64,000 bases of DNA from Clostridium paridis (GCF_016765615.1 NZ_JAESWA010000019.1:62001-126000); one strand, 5' to 3'. Positions 9,141 through 17,664 are shown, counted from the stretch's first letter. The notes: generated from the letters alone by a model not told the origin. Translations and numbers: made by a program.

Positions 9141-10400
9141 ATGAAAAAAATAAGTTTAACAAACAAATTTATAATAAATAAAACTATTCATTGGTGCATA
9201 ATAGGGATGCTATTACCAATATCAACACTATTCATTATGGATAAGGGAATTTCATTGTTACAAATAGGGCTACTTGTAGCTATACAATCGGCAACAGTTA
9301 TAATCTTTGAAGTACCATCAGGAGCACTAGCAGATAATTATGGTAGAAAGAATGTTTATATTATTTCTATGATGATGATGTGTGTAGCAGCAATAATTTA
9401 TATATTTTCTGTGGGGTTGCTTCAAGTATCTATAGGGATTGTATTTATGGGTATAGCACAAGCACTTTCTTCAGGTACAATAGATGCATGGTTTGTGGAT
9501 GAATTTAACAATGAATTTCCAAAGGGTGACTTGCAAAGTGCCTTGGCTAAATCTAATGTATTCACATTAATATCCTTAGGAGGGAGTTCATTGCTCTCGG
9601 GGATACTTCCTATGAGCATTGGAACCATACTTCATGCAAAGCTACACTTAAGTATTTATTCAATTAATTTTATAGTAGAAATATTGCTTATAATTATTCA
9701 GATTGTATTAACAAAAAGATTAATAGTTGAAGAAATTAATGAAAATAAAAAAGCTAAGATATTAGAAAGCTTAAAATTATCACCCAAGACATTGAAAAGT
9801 TCTCTTAAAATTGTAGTGAGAAATAAATCTATTTTTTTTATGATGCTATCAACAGTAGTTTGGGGATTAGGTTTTTCAGCTCTAGAAGTTTATTGGCAGC
9901 CACAAGTAAAGAATATATTAGGAGAAGAAACTAAAATTGTAGTGTTTGGAGTTATAAATGCAGGATATTTTTTTGCTGGTGCTATTGGAAGTATAATTAT
10001 TTCTCCTATTTGCAAACTGTTTAAAGGAAACTTACTAAAGGTATTGATTTTAATAAGGATCTTACTTGGGATTTCATTTATAATTCTAGCTTTTCAAAAA
10101 AATATAATAACATTTGTAATTGTATATCTATTACTTTATGCAATTAATGGAATGGCAGAATCACCATATTACACACTATTTAATAATCATGTAGAAAATG
10201 AGAATAGAGCAACTCTCTTATCGTTAGAATCTCTATTTATGAAATCGGGAGGACTTGTAGGTTCTTTAGGCATGGGATTTGTGGTAAAAGATTATTCTAT
10301 CTCAGTAGGCTGGATAATAATTGGAGTAGTTGTAATTACATCAGCTAGTTTATTTTTTAAGATATTGATAATGGATAAAAAACATAGTAGCTCTCCATAA
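9141..10400 (+). CDS. MFS transporter (probable drug/metabolite efflux)
   Basis: Major facilitator of 419 aa with about 12 predicted membrane helices. The MFS motif A between helices 2 and 3 reads GALADNYGRKNV, typical of proton-coupled efflux proteins. Substrate is not predictable from sequence. A GGGGGG ribosome site (9129-9134) precedes ATG 9141 by 6 bases. The promoter upstream has MerR-type geometry and the preceding gene encodes a MerR-methyltransferase fusion, so export of the compound sensed by that protein is the natural inference. The HMA-like gene follows 32 bases downstream with its own strong ribosome site, so the two are probably cotranscribed. Confidence 0.88.
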   Translation: MKKISLTNKFIINKTIHWCIIGMLLPISTLFIMDKGISLLQIGLLVAIQSATVIIFEVPSGALADNYGRKNVYIISMMMMCVAAIIYIFSVGLLQVSIGIVFMGIAQALSSGTIDAWFVDEFNNEFPKGDLQSALAKSNVFTLISLGGSSLLSGILPMSIGTILHAKLHLSIYSINFIVEILLIIIQIVLTKRLIVEEINENKKAKILESLKLSPKTLKSSLKIVVRNKSIFFMMLSTVVWGLGFSALEVYWQPQVKNILGEETKIVVFGVINAGYFFAGAIGSIIISPICKLFKGNLLKVLILIRILLGISFIILAFQKNIITFVIVYLLLYAINGMAESPYYTLFNNHVENENRATLLSLESLFMKSGGLVGSLGMGFVVKDYSISVGWIIIGVVVITSASLFFKILIMDKKHSSSP

Positions 10401-10432
10401 TATAATGTATAAATTATTAAGGAGGTTTCAAT

Positions 10433-10642
10433 ATGAATAATGTTCATTATCAAGTAAGTGGACTCGCAGGCTCTGAAAGTAAAACAAAATTAAATAATGC
10501 ATTAGATAAAATAGAAGGAGTTCATAAAGTTGAAGTTGATTTAGCAAGAGGAACAGTTGAGGTGCAGTTTAATAATCCTGCAACAGGTGAAGAAATTAAA
10601 AGGTGTATAGAACACACTGGATATAAGTTAGATAGTAACTAA
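10433..10642 (+). CDS. Small HMA-fold protein lacking the CxxC metal site
   Basis: A 69-aa protein with the heavy-metal-associated ferredoxin-like pattern: a VSGL start, hydrophobic helix LNNALDKI, GVHKVEVDL, TVEVQFNN and a closing GYKL. In copper chaperones the first loop reads GMxCxxC. Here it reads GLAGSES, so both metal-binding cysteines are absent. The only Cys is at about residue 58. It may be a metal-independent relative or bind another ligand. AAGGAGG precedes the ATG by 7 bases, so translation is likely. It follows the MFS exporter and ends at a strong bidirectional terminator. Confidence 0.82.
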   Translation: MNNVHYQVSGLAGSESKTKLNNALDKIEGVHKVEVDLARGTVEVQFNNPATGEEIKRCIEHTGYKLDSN

Positions 10643-10667
10643 AAAGAGGCCATATACGGCCTCTTTT
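10642..10667. terminator. Bidirectional terminator between convergent genes
   Basis: Perfect 10-bp stem AAAAGAGGCC/GGCCTCTTTT with loop ATATAC. The A and T flanks give a T run on either strand, serving the HMA gene (+) and the purine permease (-). Confidence 0.92.
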
Positions 10668-10679
10668 AATATAAACATT

Positions 10680-11972
10680 TTAAATGAAAAACTTAATTAA
10701 TAATATTATTGATATTACACAAGTAGCAATTGATATATCTTTAAACTTACCAGTAGTTAATTTCAATATTACATAAGATATCATACCAAATGCAATACCA
10801 TCAGCAATACTATAGCTCATTGGAATTAAAAGCAATGCTATAAATGCAGGTATAGCTTCAGAAAAATCTGTTAAGTTAATTTCTTTAACAGGCTCTAACA
10901 TAAATAATCCAACTAAGATTAATGCAGGAGCAGTTGCTTCTGTAGGTATCATTAAAAATAATGGTGAAAGGAATAATGCAAGTATAAACATTACAGATGT
11001 TGAAACCGCTGTTAATCCAGTTCTTCCTCCTTCGGATACACCAGAAGCACTTTCTACATAAGCAGATAATGCACTAGTTCCAAGACAGGCACCTACGGTA
11101 GTGCCTATTGCATCAGCAAGTAAGGCTTCCTTTGCCCTTGGAACATTACCTTTTTCATCAAGGAGACCAGCCTTTGTTGATACACCTACTAAAGTTCCTA
11201 TAGTGTCAAACATGTCCATAAACAATAAAGTGAAAAGAACTATAACCATGTCTGGGCTAAAAACATGAGTCCATTCAAATTTCATAAATGTTGGAGCTAA
11301 TGAAGGTGGAGCACTAACAAGGTTCCCAGGAAGGTGTGTTAGTCCCAGTGGTATACCAACTATTGTAGTTAGAGCTATTCCAATTAATAAAGCACCTTTT
11401 ACTTTTCTAGCTAATAAAATGGCAGTTATAATAATACCTATAATTGCAAGTAGTACGCCAGGATTTTTTAAATTACCAAGTGAAACGATAGTACTACCAT
11501 CTACATGAGTGATTATTTGAGAACCTGATAAACCTATCAGTGCGATAAATAAACCAATTCCTACTGAAATAGCTCTTTTAATATTTAATGGTAAGCTATT
11601 TATTATTGCTTCACGTATATTGAATACTGTTAATAGTATAAATATAATTCCCTCTAAGAAAACTGCTGTCATAGCAAATTGCCATGAATATCCCATACCT
11701 TTAACAACTGTAAAAGCTACAAATGCATTAAGTCCCATTGCAGGAGCTGCCGCAAAAGGAAGTTTTGCAAGTAACCCAATTAACAAAGTTGCCACTATCG
11801 CTGATATTGCAGTTGCTGTAAATACTGCGCCTGAGTCCATTCCTGCTGCGGAAAGAATTGAAGGATTAACTGCTAGTATATAAGCCATAGTCATAAATGT
11901 AGTAATTCCAGCTAATATTTCAGTCTTTACATTAGTTTTGTTTTCTTTTAATTTAAAAAATGATTCTAACAT
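10680..11972 (-). CDS. NCS2-type purine permease (adenine/guanine/hypoxanthine)
   Basis: Membrane nucleobase transporter of 430 aa with 12-14 predicted helices. It shows the AzgA/PbuG/AdeP group hallmarks: start MLESFFKLKENKTNVKTE, AGITTFMTMAYI, PAMGLNAFVAFTVV and, near the middle, DMFDTIGTLVGV. This group imports purine bases with protons. Which bases it prefers cannot be said. AAAGGAG upstream supports the start. I looked for a purine riboswitch in the 5' region on this strand and saw no conserved core, so regulation is unclear. A candidate promoter lies about 100 bases upstream. Confidence 0.92.
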   Translation of the reverse strand: MLESFFKLKENKTNVKTEILAGITTFMTMAYILAVNPSILSAAGMDSGAVFTATAISAIVATLLIGLLAKLPFAAAPAMGLNAFVAFTVVKGMGYSWQFAMTAVFLEGIIFILLTVFNIREAIINSLPLNIKRAISVGIGLFIALIGLSGSQIITHVDGSTIVSLGNLKNPGVLLAIIGIIITAILLARKVKGALLIGIALTTIVGIPLGLTHLPGNLVSAPPSLAPTFMKFEWTHVFSPDMVIVLFTLLFMDMFDTIGTLVGVSTKAGLLDEKGNVPRAKEALLADAIGTTVGACLGTSALSAYVESASGVSEGGRTGLTAVSTSVMFILALFLSPLFLMIPTEATAPALILVGLFMLEPVKEINLTDFSEAIPAFIALLLIPMSYSIADGIAFGMISYVILKLTTGKFKDISIATCVISIILLIKFFI

Positions 11973-12075
11973 TGAATATATGTCTCCTTTTCACATAAGC
12001 AATTGTAAAAAAAATCTATTGAAGTTTCTACAATACACTTTCTTTTGTTTTACGCCTAAAAAAAATCACTTGAAT

Positions 12076-12104
12076 ATATTATCAAATAAATTAGATATAA
12101 GCAA
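12076..12104 (-). promoter_or_regulatory. Candidate promoter of purine permease
   Basis: On the minus strand TTGCTT (12099-12104), 17-bp spacer, TAATAT (12076-12081), leaving a leader of roughly 95 bases. No recognised riboswitch in that leader. The rest of 11973-12150 holds no gene. Confidence 0.45.
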
Positions 12105-12149
12105 TAGGAATTACGAATATTAATCTGAAAATAAATGGATTTATTCGGG

Positions 12150-12200
12150 AAAAATAAGGCAACTGTAGCAGTCTTAATTATAAGTCACTACAATTGCCTT
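12150..12200 (-). terminator. Terminator of ilvBN operon
   Basis: 13-bp stem (12188-12200 with 12156-12168, one G-T pair), followed on the minus strand by TTATTTTT, 10 bases after the ilvN stop. Confidence 0.85.
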
Positions 12201-12209
12201 TTATAAATA

Positions 12210-12500
12210 TTATTTTGCTTTTAAAAATAATTCTGGATTCTTAAATATTATTTCTTCATAGTCGTCATGGATCTCAACCTGTAAAACATCATATAGTTTC
12301 TTTAATTGTTTTATTATTTGATCAAGAAACACATCATCTTTTACCAAGAGGTACATTTTACTTTTGAGTCCATCACCAACTTCTCCACATAATATTCCTT
12401 CAAGGTTAAAAGCTCTTCTTGCAAATAATCCAGTTATATGAGACATTACCCCAGGATGATTGTTTACTAATAATTCAATTATTAAATATTTATTATTCAT
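12210..12500 (-). CDS. ilvN: Acetolactate synthase small (regulatory) subunit, short form
   Basis: 96-aa ACT-domain protein. Residues 5-80 show the small-subunit pattern LLVNNHPGVMSHITGLFARRAFNLEGILCGEV. It would bind valine and control the catalytic subunit encoded just upstream; the two genes overlap by 4 bases (ATGA). Typical small subunits are about 160 aa with a second C-terminal domain. This one has only the ACT half, as in short IlvM-like forms. Whether valine feedback is kept cannot be read from sequence. Strong context with ilvB. Confidence 0.9.
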   Translation of the reverse strand: MNNKYLIIELLVNNHPGVMSHITGLFARRAFNLEGILCGEVGDGLKSKMYLLVKDDVFLDQIIKQLKKLYDVLQVEIHDDYEEIIFKNPELFLKAK

Positions 12501-14170
12501 ATATTTTCACCACCGATCATGTTGTTTAAACTTTCTCCAGGAGGAACCATTGGAAATACATTTTCTTCTGGGTTAATGTCAATATTTATTACATAAGGTT
12601 CCTTTAAGCTCAAAACATATTCAAGTTTAGCTATTGGATTTTGTTCATAGTTTAAGTTACATGAGTTTAAACCAAATCCTTTGGCAACTAAGGCAAAGTT
12701 TGTTTTAGTTATAAACTTTGAAGCTATAAAATGTTTATCATAAAATAACTCTTGCTGTTGTTTAACTAATCCTAAATGATTGTTATTTAGAATTATTATT
12801 TTAATATTAAGATTAAGATCGCATAGGGTAGCAAGTTCCTGAATGTTCATTAAAATAGAACCATCACCAGAAAAACAAACAATTTGTTTGTCAGGATTAG
12901 CTAAAGCTGCACCGATAGCAGCAGGAAGTCCAAATCCCATGGTACCTAATCCCCCAGAGGTTAGTAGGGTTCTAGGTTTGTTGAAAGGATATATCTGAGC
13001 TGTCCACATTTGATGTTGCCCAACGTCAGTAGATATTATTGCATCCTCATCTAAAAATTTAGAAACCTGCTTAATTATATTTATTGGATGAAACAAATCT
13101 TCTTCTGCCGGAAGAACTAGGGGGTATGACTTTTTACAGTTAGCTACTTCTTTTAACCAATTTTCTCTTGGATTTAAATCTACTTTCTTTATAAGATATT
13201 TAATTATAATACTTATATCACCAATTATAGAAAGGTCAACTTTTTTGAGTTTATTTATTTCAGATTCATCTATATCTACATGAATAATTTTTGCATTGGG
13301 AGAAAATTCAGATATCTTACATACAGCCCTATCGTCAAATCGAACACCTAAAGCAATAATTAAATCTGCCTCATTCAATAGTAGATTAGTAAATCTAGCA
13401 CCATGCATACCAAGCATGCCTAAATATAGTTCATCATGATATGGAAAAGAACCTAAAGCCATTAAGGTAGTGGTAGCTGGAATAGAATTCTTCTTTGCTA
13501 ATTTAAATAAGTCATGGGAGCATTCAGCATTTATAATACCTCCTCCTACATAAAGAATGGGTTTTTTAGAGGAATTAATTAAATTTACTGCAGTATCAAT
13601 ATCTTGTGAGGATATATGCATTTTAGATGACTTTTGTTGTTTGATTTCTGGCCAAGAGTTAAATTCATATATTTGAGTTTGAATGTTTTTTGGAATATCA
13701 ATTACCACAGGGCCAGGCCTGCCATCTTCAGCAATCCTGAAAGCCTCTGGGATAATATCAAATAATTCTTCGATTGAATGTATGAAAAAGTTATGCTTAG
13801 TAATTGGAATAGTTAGCCCATAGGTATCAACTTCTTGAAAAGCATCAGTTCCAACTGCATAATATGGAACTTGCCCAGTTATTGCAATTAGAGGTATAGA
13901 GTCAAGTTTTGCATCAGCTATAGCCGTTAATAAATTTGTAGCTCCAGGCCCAGATGTAGCAAAACATACAGCAGCTTTGCCAGTTGACCTTGCTATACCT
14001 TGAGCAATAAAAGCAGCCCCTTGCTCATGCCTAGCCAATATGTGGCTAATATTGCTCTTGTATAATGCATCATAAAGCGGGAGATTAGCACCTCCTGGAA
14101 TACCAGCGATAGTATCAATACCAAGTAGTTCTAAAAGTTTAATAGTAATTTCAGCCCCAGATAAATTCAT
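12497..14170 (-). CDS. ilvB: Acetolactate synthase large (catalytic) subunit
   Basis: Thiamine-diphosphate enzyme of 557 aa that condenses pyruvate with pyruvate or 2-oxobutyrate, the first common step of valine, leucine and isoleucine synthesis. The N-terminal PYR domain has the catalytic Glu in ARHEQGAA (about residue 49) and SGPGATN. A central domain follows, then the PP domain with the ThDP/magnesium motif GDGS followed by NNNHLGLV. AAAGGAG sits 10 bases before ATG. It is preceded by a full T-box leader and followed by ilvN. No other ilv or leu genes are present, so the pathway is completed elsewhere. Confidence 0.94.
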   Translation of the reverse strand: MNLSGAEITIKLLELLGIDTIAGIPGGANLPLYDALYKSNISHILARHEQGAAFIAQGIARSTGKAAVCFATSGPGATNLLTAIADAKLDSIPLIAITGQVPYYAVGTDAFQEVDTYGLTIPITKHNFFIHSIEELFDIIPEAFRIAEDGRPGPVVIDIPKNIQTQIYEFNSWPEIKQQKSSKMHISSQDIDTAVNLINSSKKPILYVGGGIINAECSHDLFKLAKKNSIPATTTLMALGSFPYHDELYLGMLGMHGARFTNLLLNEADLIIALGVRFDDRAVCKISEFSPNAKIIHVDIDESEINKLKKVDLSIIGDISIIIKYLIKKVDLNPRENWLKEVANCKKSYPLVLPAEEDLFHPINIIKQVSKFLDEDAIISTDVGQHQMWTAQIYPFNKPRTLLTSGGLGTMGFGLPAAIGAALANPDKQIVCFSGDGSILMNIQELATLCDLNLNIKIIILNNNHLGLVKQQQELFYDKHFIASKFITKTNFALVAKGFGLNSCNLNYEQNPIAKLEYVLSLKEPYVINIDINPEENVFPMVPPGESLNNMIGGENI

Positions 14171-14208
14171 TAATAAACACTCCTTTAAATAATAAAAATT
14201 TCTATAAA

Positions 14209-14514
14209 ATAAAAAACCTTCGTCCTATATATAAGGACGAAGGTTGAATCTCCGCGGTACCACCTATTTTTGTATAAAAATAATACACTCTTAAATATAG
14301 TACGGGCACATATAGTTGAAACTTATAATACCGATACTACTTCTCCTTTAACGTTGAGACTACGTTTAATTCTACTCTTTACATTTCGATTAACGACTCC
14401 GAGGCTACCTTCTATAGTTCCTTCATGGGAAATTTACACCAAGCTTTCCCTCTCTTTAAATCCAGAGAATATATACTCCTCCTCATCAAAGTCTTTGATA
14501 TTAAATTGGTTATT
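14209..14514 (-). promoter_or_regulatory. T-box leader of ilvBN (tRNA-sensing riboswitch)
   Basis: On the minus strand the leader contains the canonical T-box sequence AGGTGGTACCGCGGA (14251-14265). A 12-bp terminator stem follows (14234-14245 with 14215-14226) and a T run. Stem I landmarks are visible: GATGAGGAGGAGTA, AGAGAG and TTGGTG. Uncharged tRNA binding would favour antitermination. One reading of the specifier loop (GAAG then GTA at 14406-14408) gives a valine codon, but I am not certain of the register. Confidence 0.93.
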
Positions 14515-14520
14515 GTTAGT

Positions 14521-14549
14521 ATTGTATAACTATGCAAAAACAATGTCAA
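14521..14549 (-). promoter_or_regulatory. Promoter of ilvBN T-box transcript
   Basis: Near-consensus on the minus strand: TTGACA (14544-14549), 17-bp spacer, TACAAT (14521-14526). The predicted start lies about 14514, right before the T-box leader. Confidence 0.88.
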
Positions 14550-14564
14550 GAATATTTTGAAAAT

Positions 14565-14960
14565 TTAAAATTGATAAATTTCAATAGGTAAATTATCTGG
14601 ATCACTAAAGAATGTAAACTTTTTGCCTGTAAATTCATCAATTCTTACAGGCTCAGTTCCTACATTATTTGCATTGAGGTATTTTACTGAAGCATCAATG
14701 TCCTCAACTTCAAAAGATAGGTGTCTAAGACCACAAGCCTCGGGATAACTTGGCCTCTCAGGTGGATTTGGGAATGAAAAAAGTTCGATTTGACTTTCAC
14801 CAATAGACAAATCAAGTTTATATGAGTTCCTTTCTTTTCTATAAACTTCACGAATAATATTTAGGCCTAGTATATTAACATAGAAATTTTTTGATATATC
14901 ATAGTTTGAACAAATAATTGCAACATGATGTATTTTACGTAGATTTAAGGTATTCCTCAT
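14565..14960 (-). CDS. gloA2: Glyoxalase-like VOC metalloprotein (YaeR/SMU1112c type)
   Basis: 131-aa vicinal-oxygen-chelate protein. Paired beta-alpha-beta modules begin with KIHHVAIICSNYDIS and GLRHLSFEVEDID, giving metal-binding His residues, and the C-terminus FFSDPDNLPIEIYQF supplies Glu. The sequence ELFSFPNPPERPSYPEACGLRH is close to the SMU1112c/YaeR subgroup of glyoxalase I-like proteins. A role in 2-oxoaldehyde detoxification is often suggested but not proven. The gene ends 16 bases before the -35 of the ilvBN promoter on the same strand, with no clear terminator between, so read-through into the T-box leader is possible. Confidence 0.85.
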   Translation of the reverse strand: MRNTLNLRKIHHVAIICSNYDISKNFYVNILGLNIIREVYRKERNSYKLDLSIGESQIELFSFPNPPERPSYPEACGLRHLSFEVEDIDASVKYLNANNVGTEPVRIDEFTGKKFTFFSDPDNLPIEIYQF

Positions 14961-15095
14961 TTTACATACTCCTTTACTATATGAATAGTATTTATTTTAG
15001 CATTAATATATGAATTAGTAGAAATACTTTTATTGAATTCATTAATCATTATGTTAAAATATCTATAGTACAGTTTCGAAAATGGAGGAAGACAA

Positions 15096-16148
15096 ATGAC
15101 TAAAGGTAGAGTTTTTAAAGGACTGATTTTGGGAGCAGTTACATTATCCCTAATAGGAAGTTTAGTTTCTTGTGGTAAAAAGACAACAGAACCTATTTCA
15201 AAAAGCGAAATATTACTAGATACACCTTGTAAAGTAACAATATATGATAAAGTATCAAGTGATGTTTTAGATAAGGCATTTGACAAATTAAGAGAAGTAG
15301 ATAAAAAAATGAATGCTGCCAATGAGGATAGTGAGGTTTCTGCAGTAAATAATCAAGCGGGAAAAGGATATGTAAAAGTATCTGATAATACCTTCTATGT
15401 TATAAAAGAAGGAATAAAATATGGAGAATTAACTAATGAGAAGTTTGATATTAGTGTAGGTCCATTAGTTAAACTCTGGCATGTAAATCAAAGAAAAGAA
15501 AATGATACTGAACCACTTCCAACTCAAGATCAGATAAATCAAGCAAAGTCTCTTGTTAATTATAAAAATGTTCTTTTAAAAGAAGATACAAAAGAAGTTA
15601 TGTTAAAAGAACCGGGAATGTCCTTAGATTTAGGCGGAATAGCGAAAGGTTACGCTGGTGATGCAGTAGCTGAGGTTTTAAAAAGTAATGGAGTAAGTCA
15701 TGCGATTATAGATTTAGGTGGAAACATTTTAACTGTAGGTTCTAAGACTGATGGATCAGACTGGAAAATTGGAGTACAAAATCCTAATAATGAAAGAGGA
15801 GATTATTTAGGAACAATAGAGGTAACTGATAAGGCAGTAGTTACGTCTGGTATATATGAAAGATACTTCATTAAAGATGGCAAGAAGTATCATCATATTT
15901 TAGATACTTCAACTGGATATCCTGTTGATAATGAACTAGCAAGTGTTTCAATTATTACCAATAAGTCAATAGATGGAGATGCCCTAGCAAAAGCATTTTG
16001 TTTCGGTGTAGATAATGGATTGAAATTTATTGAAAGTCAAAAAGGTATTGAGGCAATTTTTGTCACAAAAGATAATAAGGTGTATGTTACTTCAGGTTTA
16101 AAAAATAATTTTAAAATAACAGATAATAATTTTAAATTGATGAATTAA
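15096..16148 (+). CDS. apbE: FAD:protein FMN transferase lipoprotein (ApbE)
   Basis: 350-aa exported lipoprotein: Lys/Arg start, hydrophobic stretch and lipobox ending at Cys (SLVSCGKK, about residue 27). The ApbE domain follows, with LLDTPCKVTIYD, FDISVGPLVKLWHV, SLDLGGIAKGYAGDAV and IIDLGGNI, then HHILDTSTGYPVD near the C-terminus. ApbE attaches FMN through a phosphoester bond to Thr/Ser of target flavoproteins such as RnfG/D or NqrB/C. No such target is visible nearby. GGAGGAAG precedes the ATG. It appears to be monocistronic, divergent from gloA2. Confidence 0.93.
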   Translation: MTKGRVFKGLILGAVTLSLIGSLVSCGKKTTEPISKSEILLDTPCKVTIYDKVSSDVLDKAFDKLREVDKKMNAANEDSEVSAVNNQAGKGYVKVSDNTFYVIKEGIKYGELTNEKFDISVGPLVKLWHVNQRKENDTEPLPTQDQINQAKSLVNYKNVLLKEDTKEVMLKEPGMSLDLGGIAKGYAGDAVAEVLKSNGVSHAIIDLGGNILTVGSKTDGSDWKIGVQNPNNERGDYLGTIEVTDKAVVTSGIYERYFIKDGKKYHHILDTSTGYPVDNELASVSIITNKSIDGDALAKAFCFGVDNGLKFIESQKGIEAIFVTKDNKVYVTSGLKNNFKITDNNFKLMN

Positions 16149-16459
16149 TTGTAAGCTTCATTAATATTATGTATAAATATGAATAAATTACATCTAAGAT
16201 ACTACTAGATTTTTAGAGAAAAATATGTGATACTTGAATCGAAACAGTGGATAAAGAATTTTTTATTAATTTAATAAAAAATTAGAGTATATTGTCTATT
16301 AATTTAACAAATAATAGGAAAAAGAAAGCTATTATTTACTTTTTTCAATAGAATATCATTAAAAACTACTGTGGAAATAATAAAATCTGTTAAAAAAACG
16401 AAATTTAATTAATAAAATATAAAAAAAATTTGTATTTCCATTATTTTTAAAAAATTTCA
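16149..16459. other. AT-rich intergenic region without recognised gene
   Basis: About 310 bases, extremely AT-rich. I see no ORF with a ribosome site and no purine riboswitch core. Only the promoter at its downstream end is recognisable. Confidence 0.6.
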
Positions 16460-16488
16460 TTGACTACGGTAGTTTAGTGAGATAATAT
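16460..16488 (+). promoter_or_regulatory. Promoter of nucleoside importer operon
   Basis: TTGACT (16460-16465), 17-bp spacer, TAATAT (16483-16488), 36 bases before the lipoprotein ATG. The ribosome site is GGAGGT. Confidence 0.65.
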
Positions 16489-16524
16489 TTAAGCGTAAGC
16501 GATAACATATTGGAGGTATGAGGT

Positions 16525-17598
16525 ATGAATAAAAAATTAATAGCATCAATTTCTGCAATAGCAGTAGTTGCAACTTTGTTTGCAGGATGTGCAAAGAAAG
16601 ATGATTCTACTACTAAAACCACAAAGGAAATAAAGGTAGGACTTTCAACAGATGAAGGTGGATTAAATGATAAGTCATTTAACCAATCAGCAGATGCTGG
16701 TATCAAAAAAGCTGTTAATGACCTTAAAGTAGGTTATAAAGCAGTAGAATCAAAAACTAAAGATGACTATGAATCAAATCTAGATGCATTAGTTGCAGAT
16801 GGATCAGATTTAGTTTTTGGAATAGGATTCCAAATGGAAACTGCTCTAGGAAATGTAGCAGATAAGTACTCAGATAAAAAGTTTGCAATTGTTGATACAG
16901 TTGTAAATAAACCAAACGTAGTTTCTTATACATTTAAGGAACAAGAAGGATCTTTCTTAATGGGAGTTATAGCAGGAAAGACTACAAAAACTAACAAAGT
17001 AGGATTTATAGGTGGAAAAGATGAAGCACTTATAAATAAATTCGAAGCAGGATTTGTAGCTGGTGTTGAATCAGTAAACCCAACTGCAGCTGCAGATTTA
17101 CTAAATAGAAAGAACGTTGCATATGTTAATAGTTTTGCTGATGCTGCATTAGGAAAACAAGCAGCTCAAAATCTTATTAACTCAGGTTGCGATGTAATTT
17201 ACCATGCTGCTGGTGGTGTTGGAGTTGGAATGTTCCAAGCAATTCAAGAAGCAAACAAAGCAGGTAACAAAGTTTGGGGTATCGGAGTAGATATGGACCA
17301 AGCACAAACACTTCCACAATATGCTGACATTATACTTTCTTCAATGATTAAGAGAGTTGATACTGCAACATATGAAGCTACAAAGAGTGTTGTAGATGAT
17401 AAATTCCAAGGTGGAAAAAATGTAGTATTAGGAATTAAAGAAGGAGCTATCGGAATAGCAGAAACTTCAAGCAAGAACACTCCTAAAGACGTTCTTGATT
17501 TAGTTCAAAAATATCAAGATGCTATAAAAGATGGAAAGATAACAGCTCCATCAACTATAGATGAGTTAAAGGCATTTAAGCCAGTAGATGTAAAATAG
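16525..17598 (+). CDS. BMP-family nucleoside-binding lipoprotein
   Basis: 357-aa substrate-binding lipoprotein of a nucleoside ABC importer. The signal peptide ends in lipobox LFAGC (Cys about 21). The mature part shows the BMP/PnrA fold: VGLSTDEGGLNDKSFNQSA, FAIVDTVVNKPNVVSYTFKEQEGSFLMGVIAG, GFIGG and YHAAGGVGVGMFQA. Relatives bind purine and pyrimidine nucleosides. It heads an operon with an ATPase and two permeases, matching B. subtilis NupNOPQ. Codon choice (GCA, CCA, GTT) suggests high expression. A long hairpin between this gene and the ATPase may set their relative mRNA levels. Confidence 0.93.
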   Translation: MNKKLIASISAIAVVATLFAGCAKKDDSTTKTTKEIKVGLSTDEGGLNDKSFNQSADAGIKKAVNDLKVGYKAVESKTKDDYESNLDALVADGSDLVFGIGFQMETALGNVADKYSDKKFAIVDTVVNKPNVVSYTFKEQEGSFLMGVIAGKTTKTNKVGFIGGKDEALINKFEAGFVAGVESVNPTAAADLLNRKNVAYVNSFADAALGKQAAQNLINSGCDVIYHAAGGVGVGMFQAIQEANKAGNKVWGIGVDMDQAQTLPQYADIILSSMIKRVDTATYEATKSVVDDKFQGGKNVVLGIKEGAIGIAETSSKNTPKDVLDLVQKYQDAIKDGKITAPSTIDELKAFKPVDVK

Positions 17599-17628
17599 TT
17601 TTTAAGACAGTGTAAAAATTTCAATTAT

Positions 17629-17664
17629 ATAAGAGCTAGATGAAAAAATTTATCTAGCTCTTAT
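17629..17664 (+). other. Intergenic hairpin without T-run (processing or partial terminator)
   Basis: Perfect 13-bp stem ATAAGAGCTAGAT/ATCTAGCTCTTAT (17629-17641, 17652-17664) with a 10-base loop. The sequence after it is mixed, with no long T run. It suits 3'-end protection of the abundant lipoprotein mRNA or partial termination. Confidence 0.7.

Noticed and set aside
11973-12130. Purine riboswitch before the purine permease
   Set aside because: No conserved loop or three-way-junction sequences on the minus strand.
14270-14560. 96-codon plus-strand frame in the ilv leader
   Set aside because: It is the complement of the T-box leader and its promoter; no ribosome site.
14957-15322. 121-codon minus-strand frame overlapping the apbE start
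   Set aside because: Antisense to the apbE signal peptide region; no motif or ribosome site.
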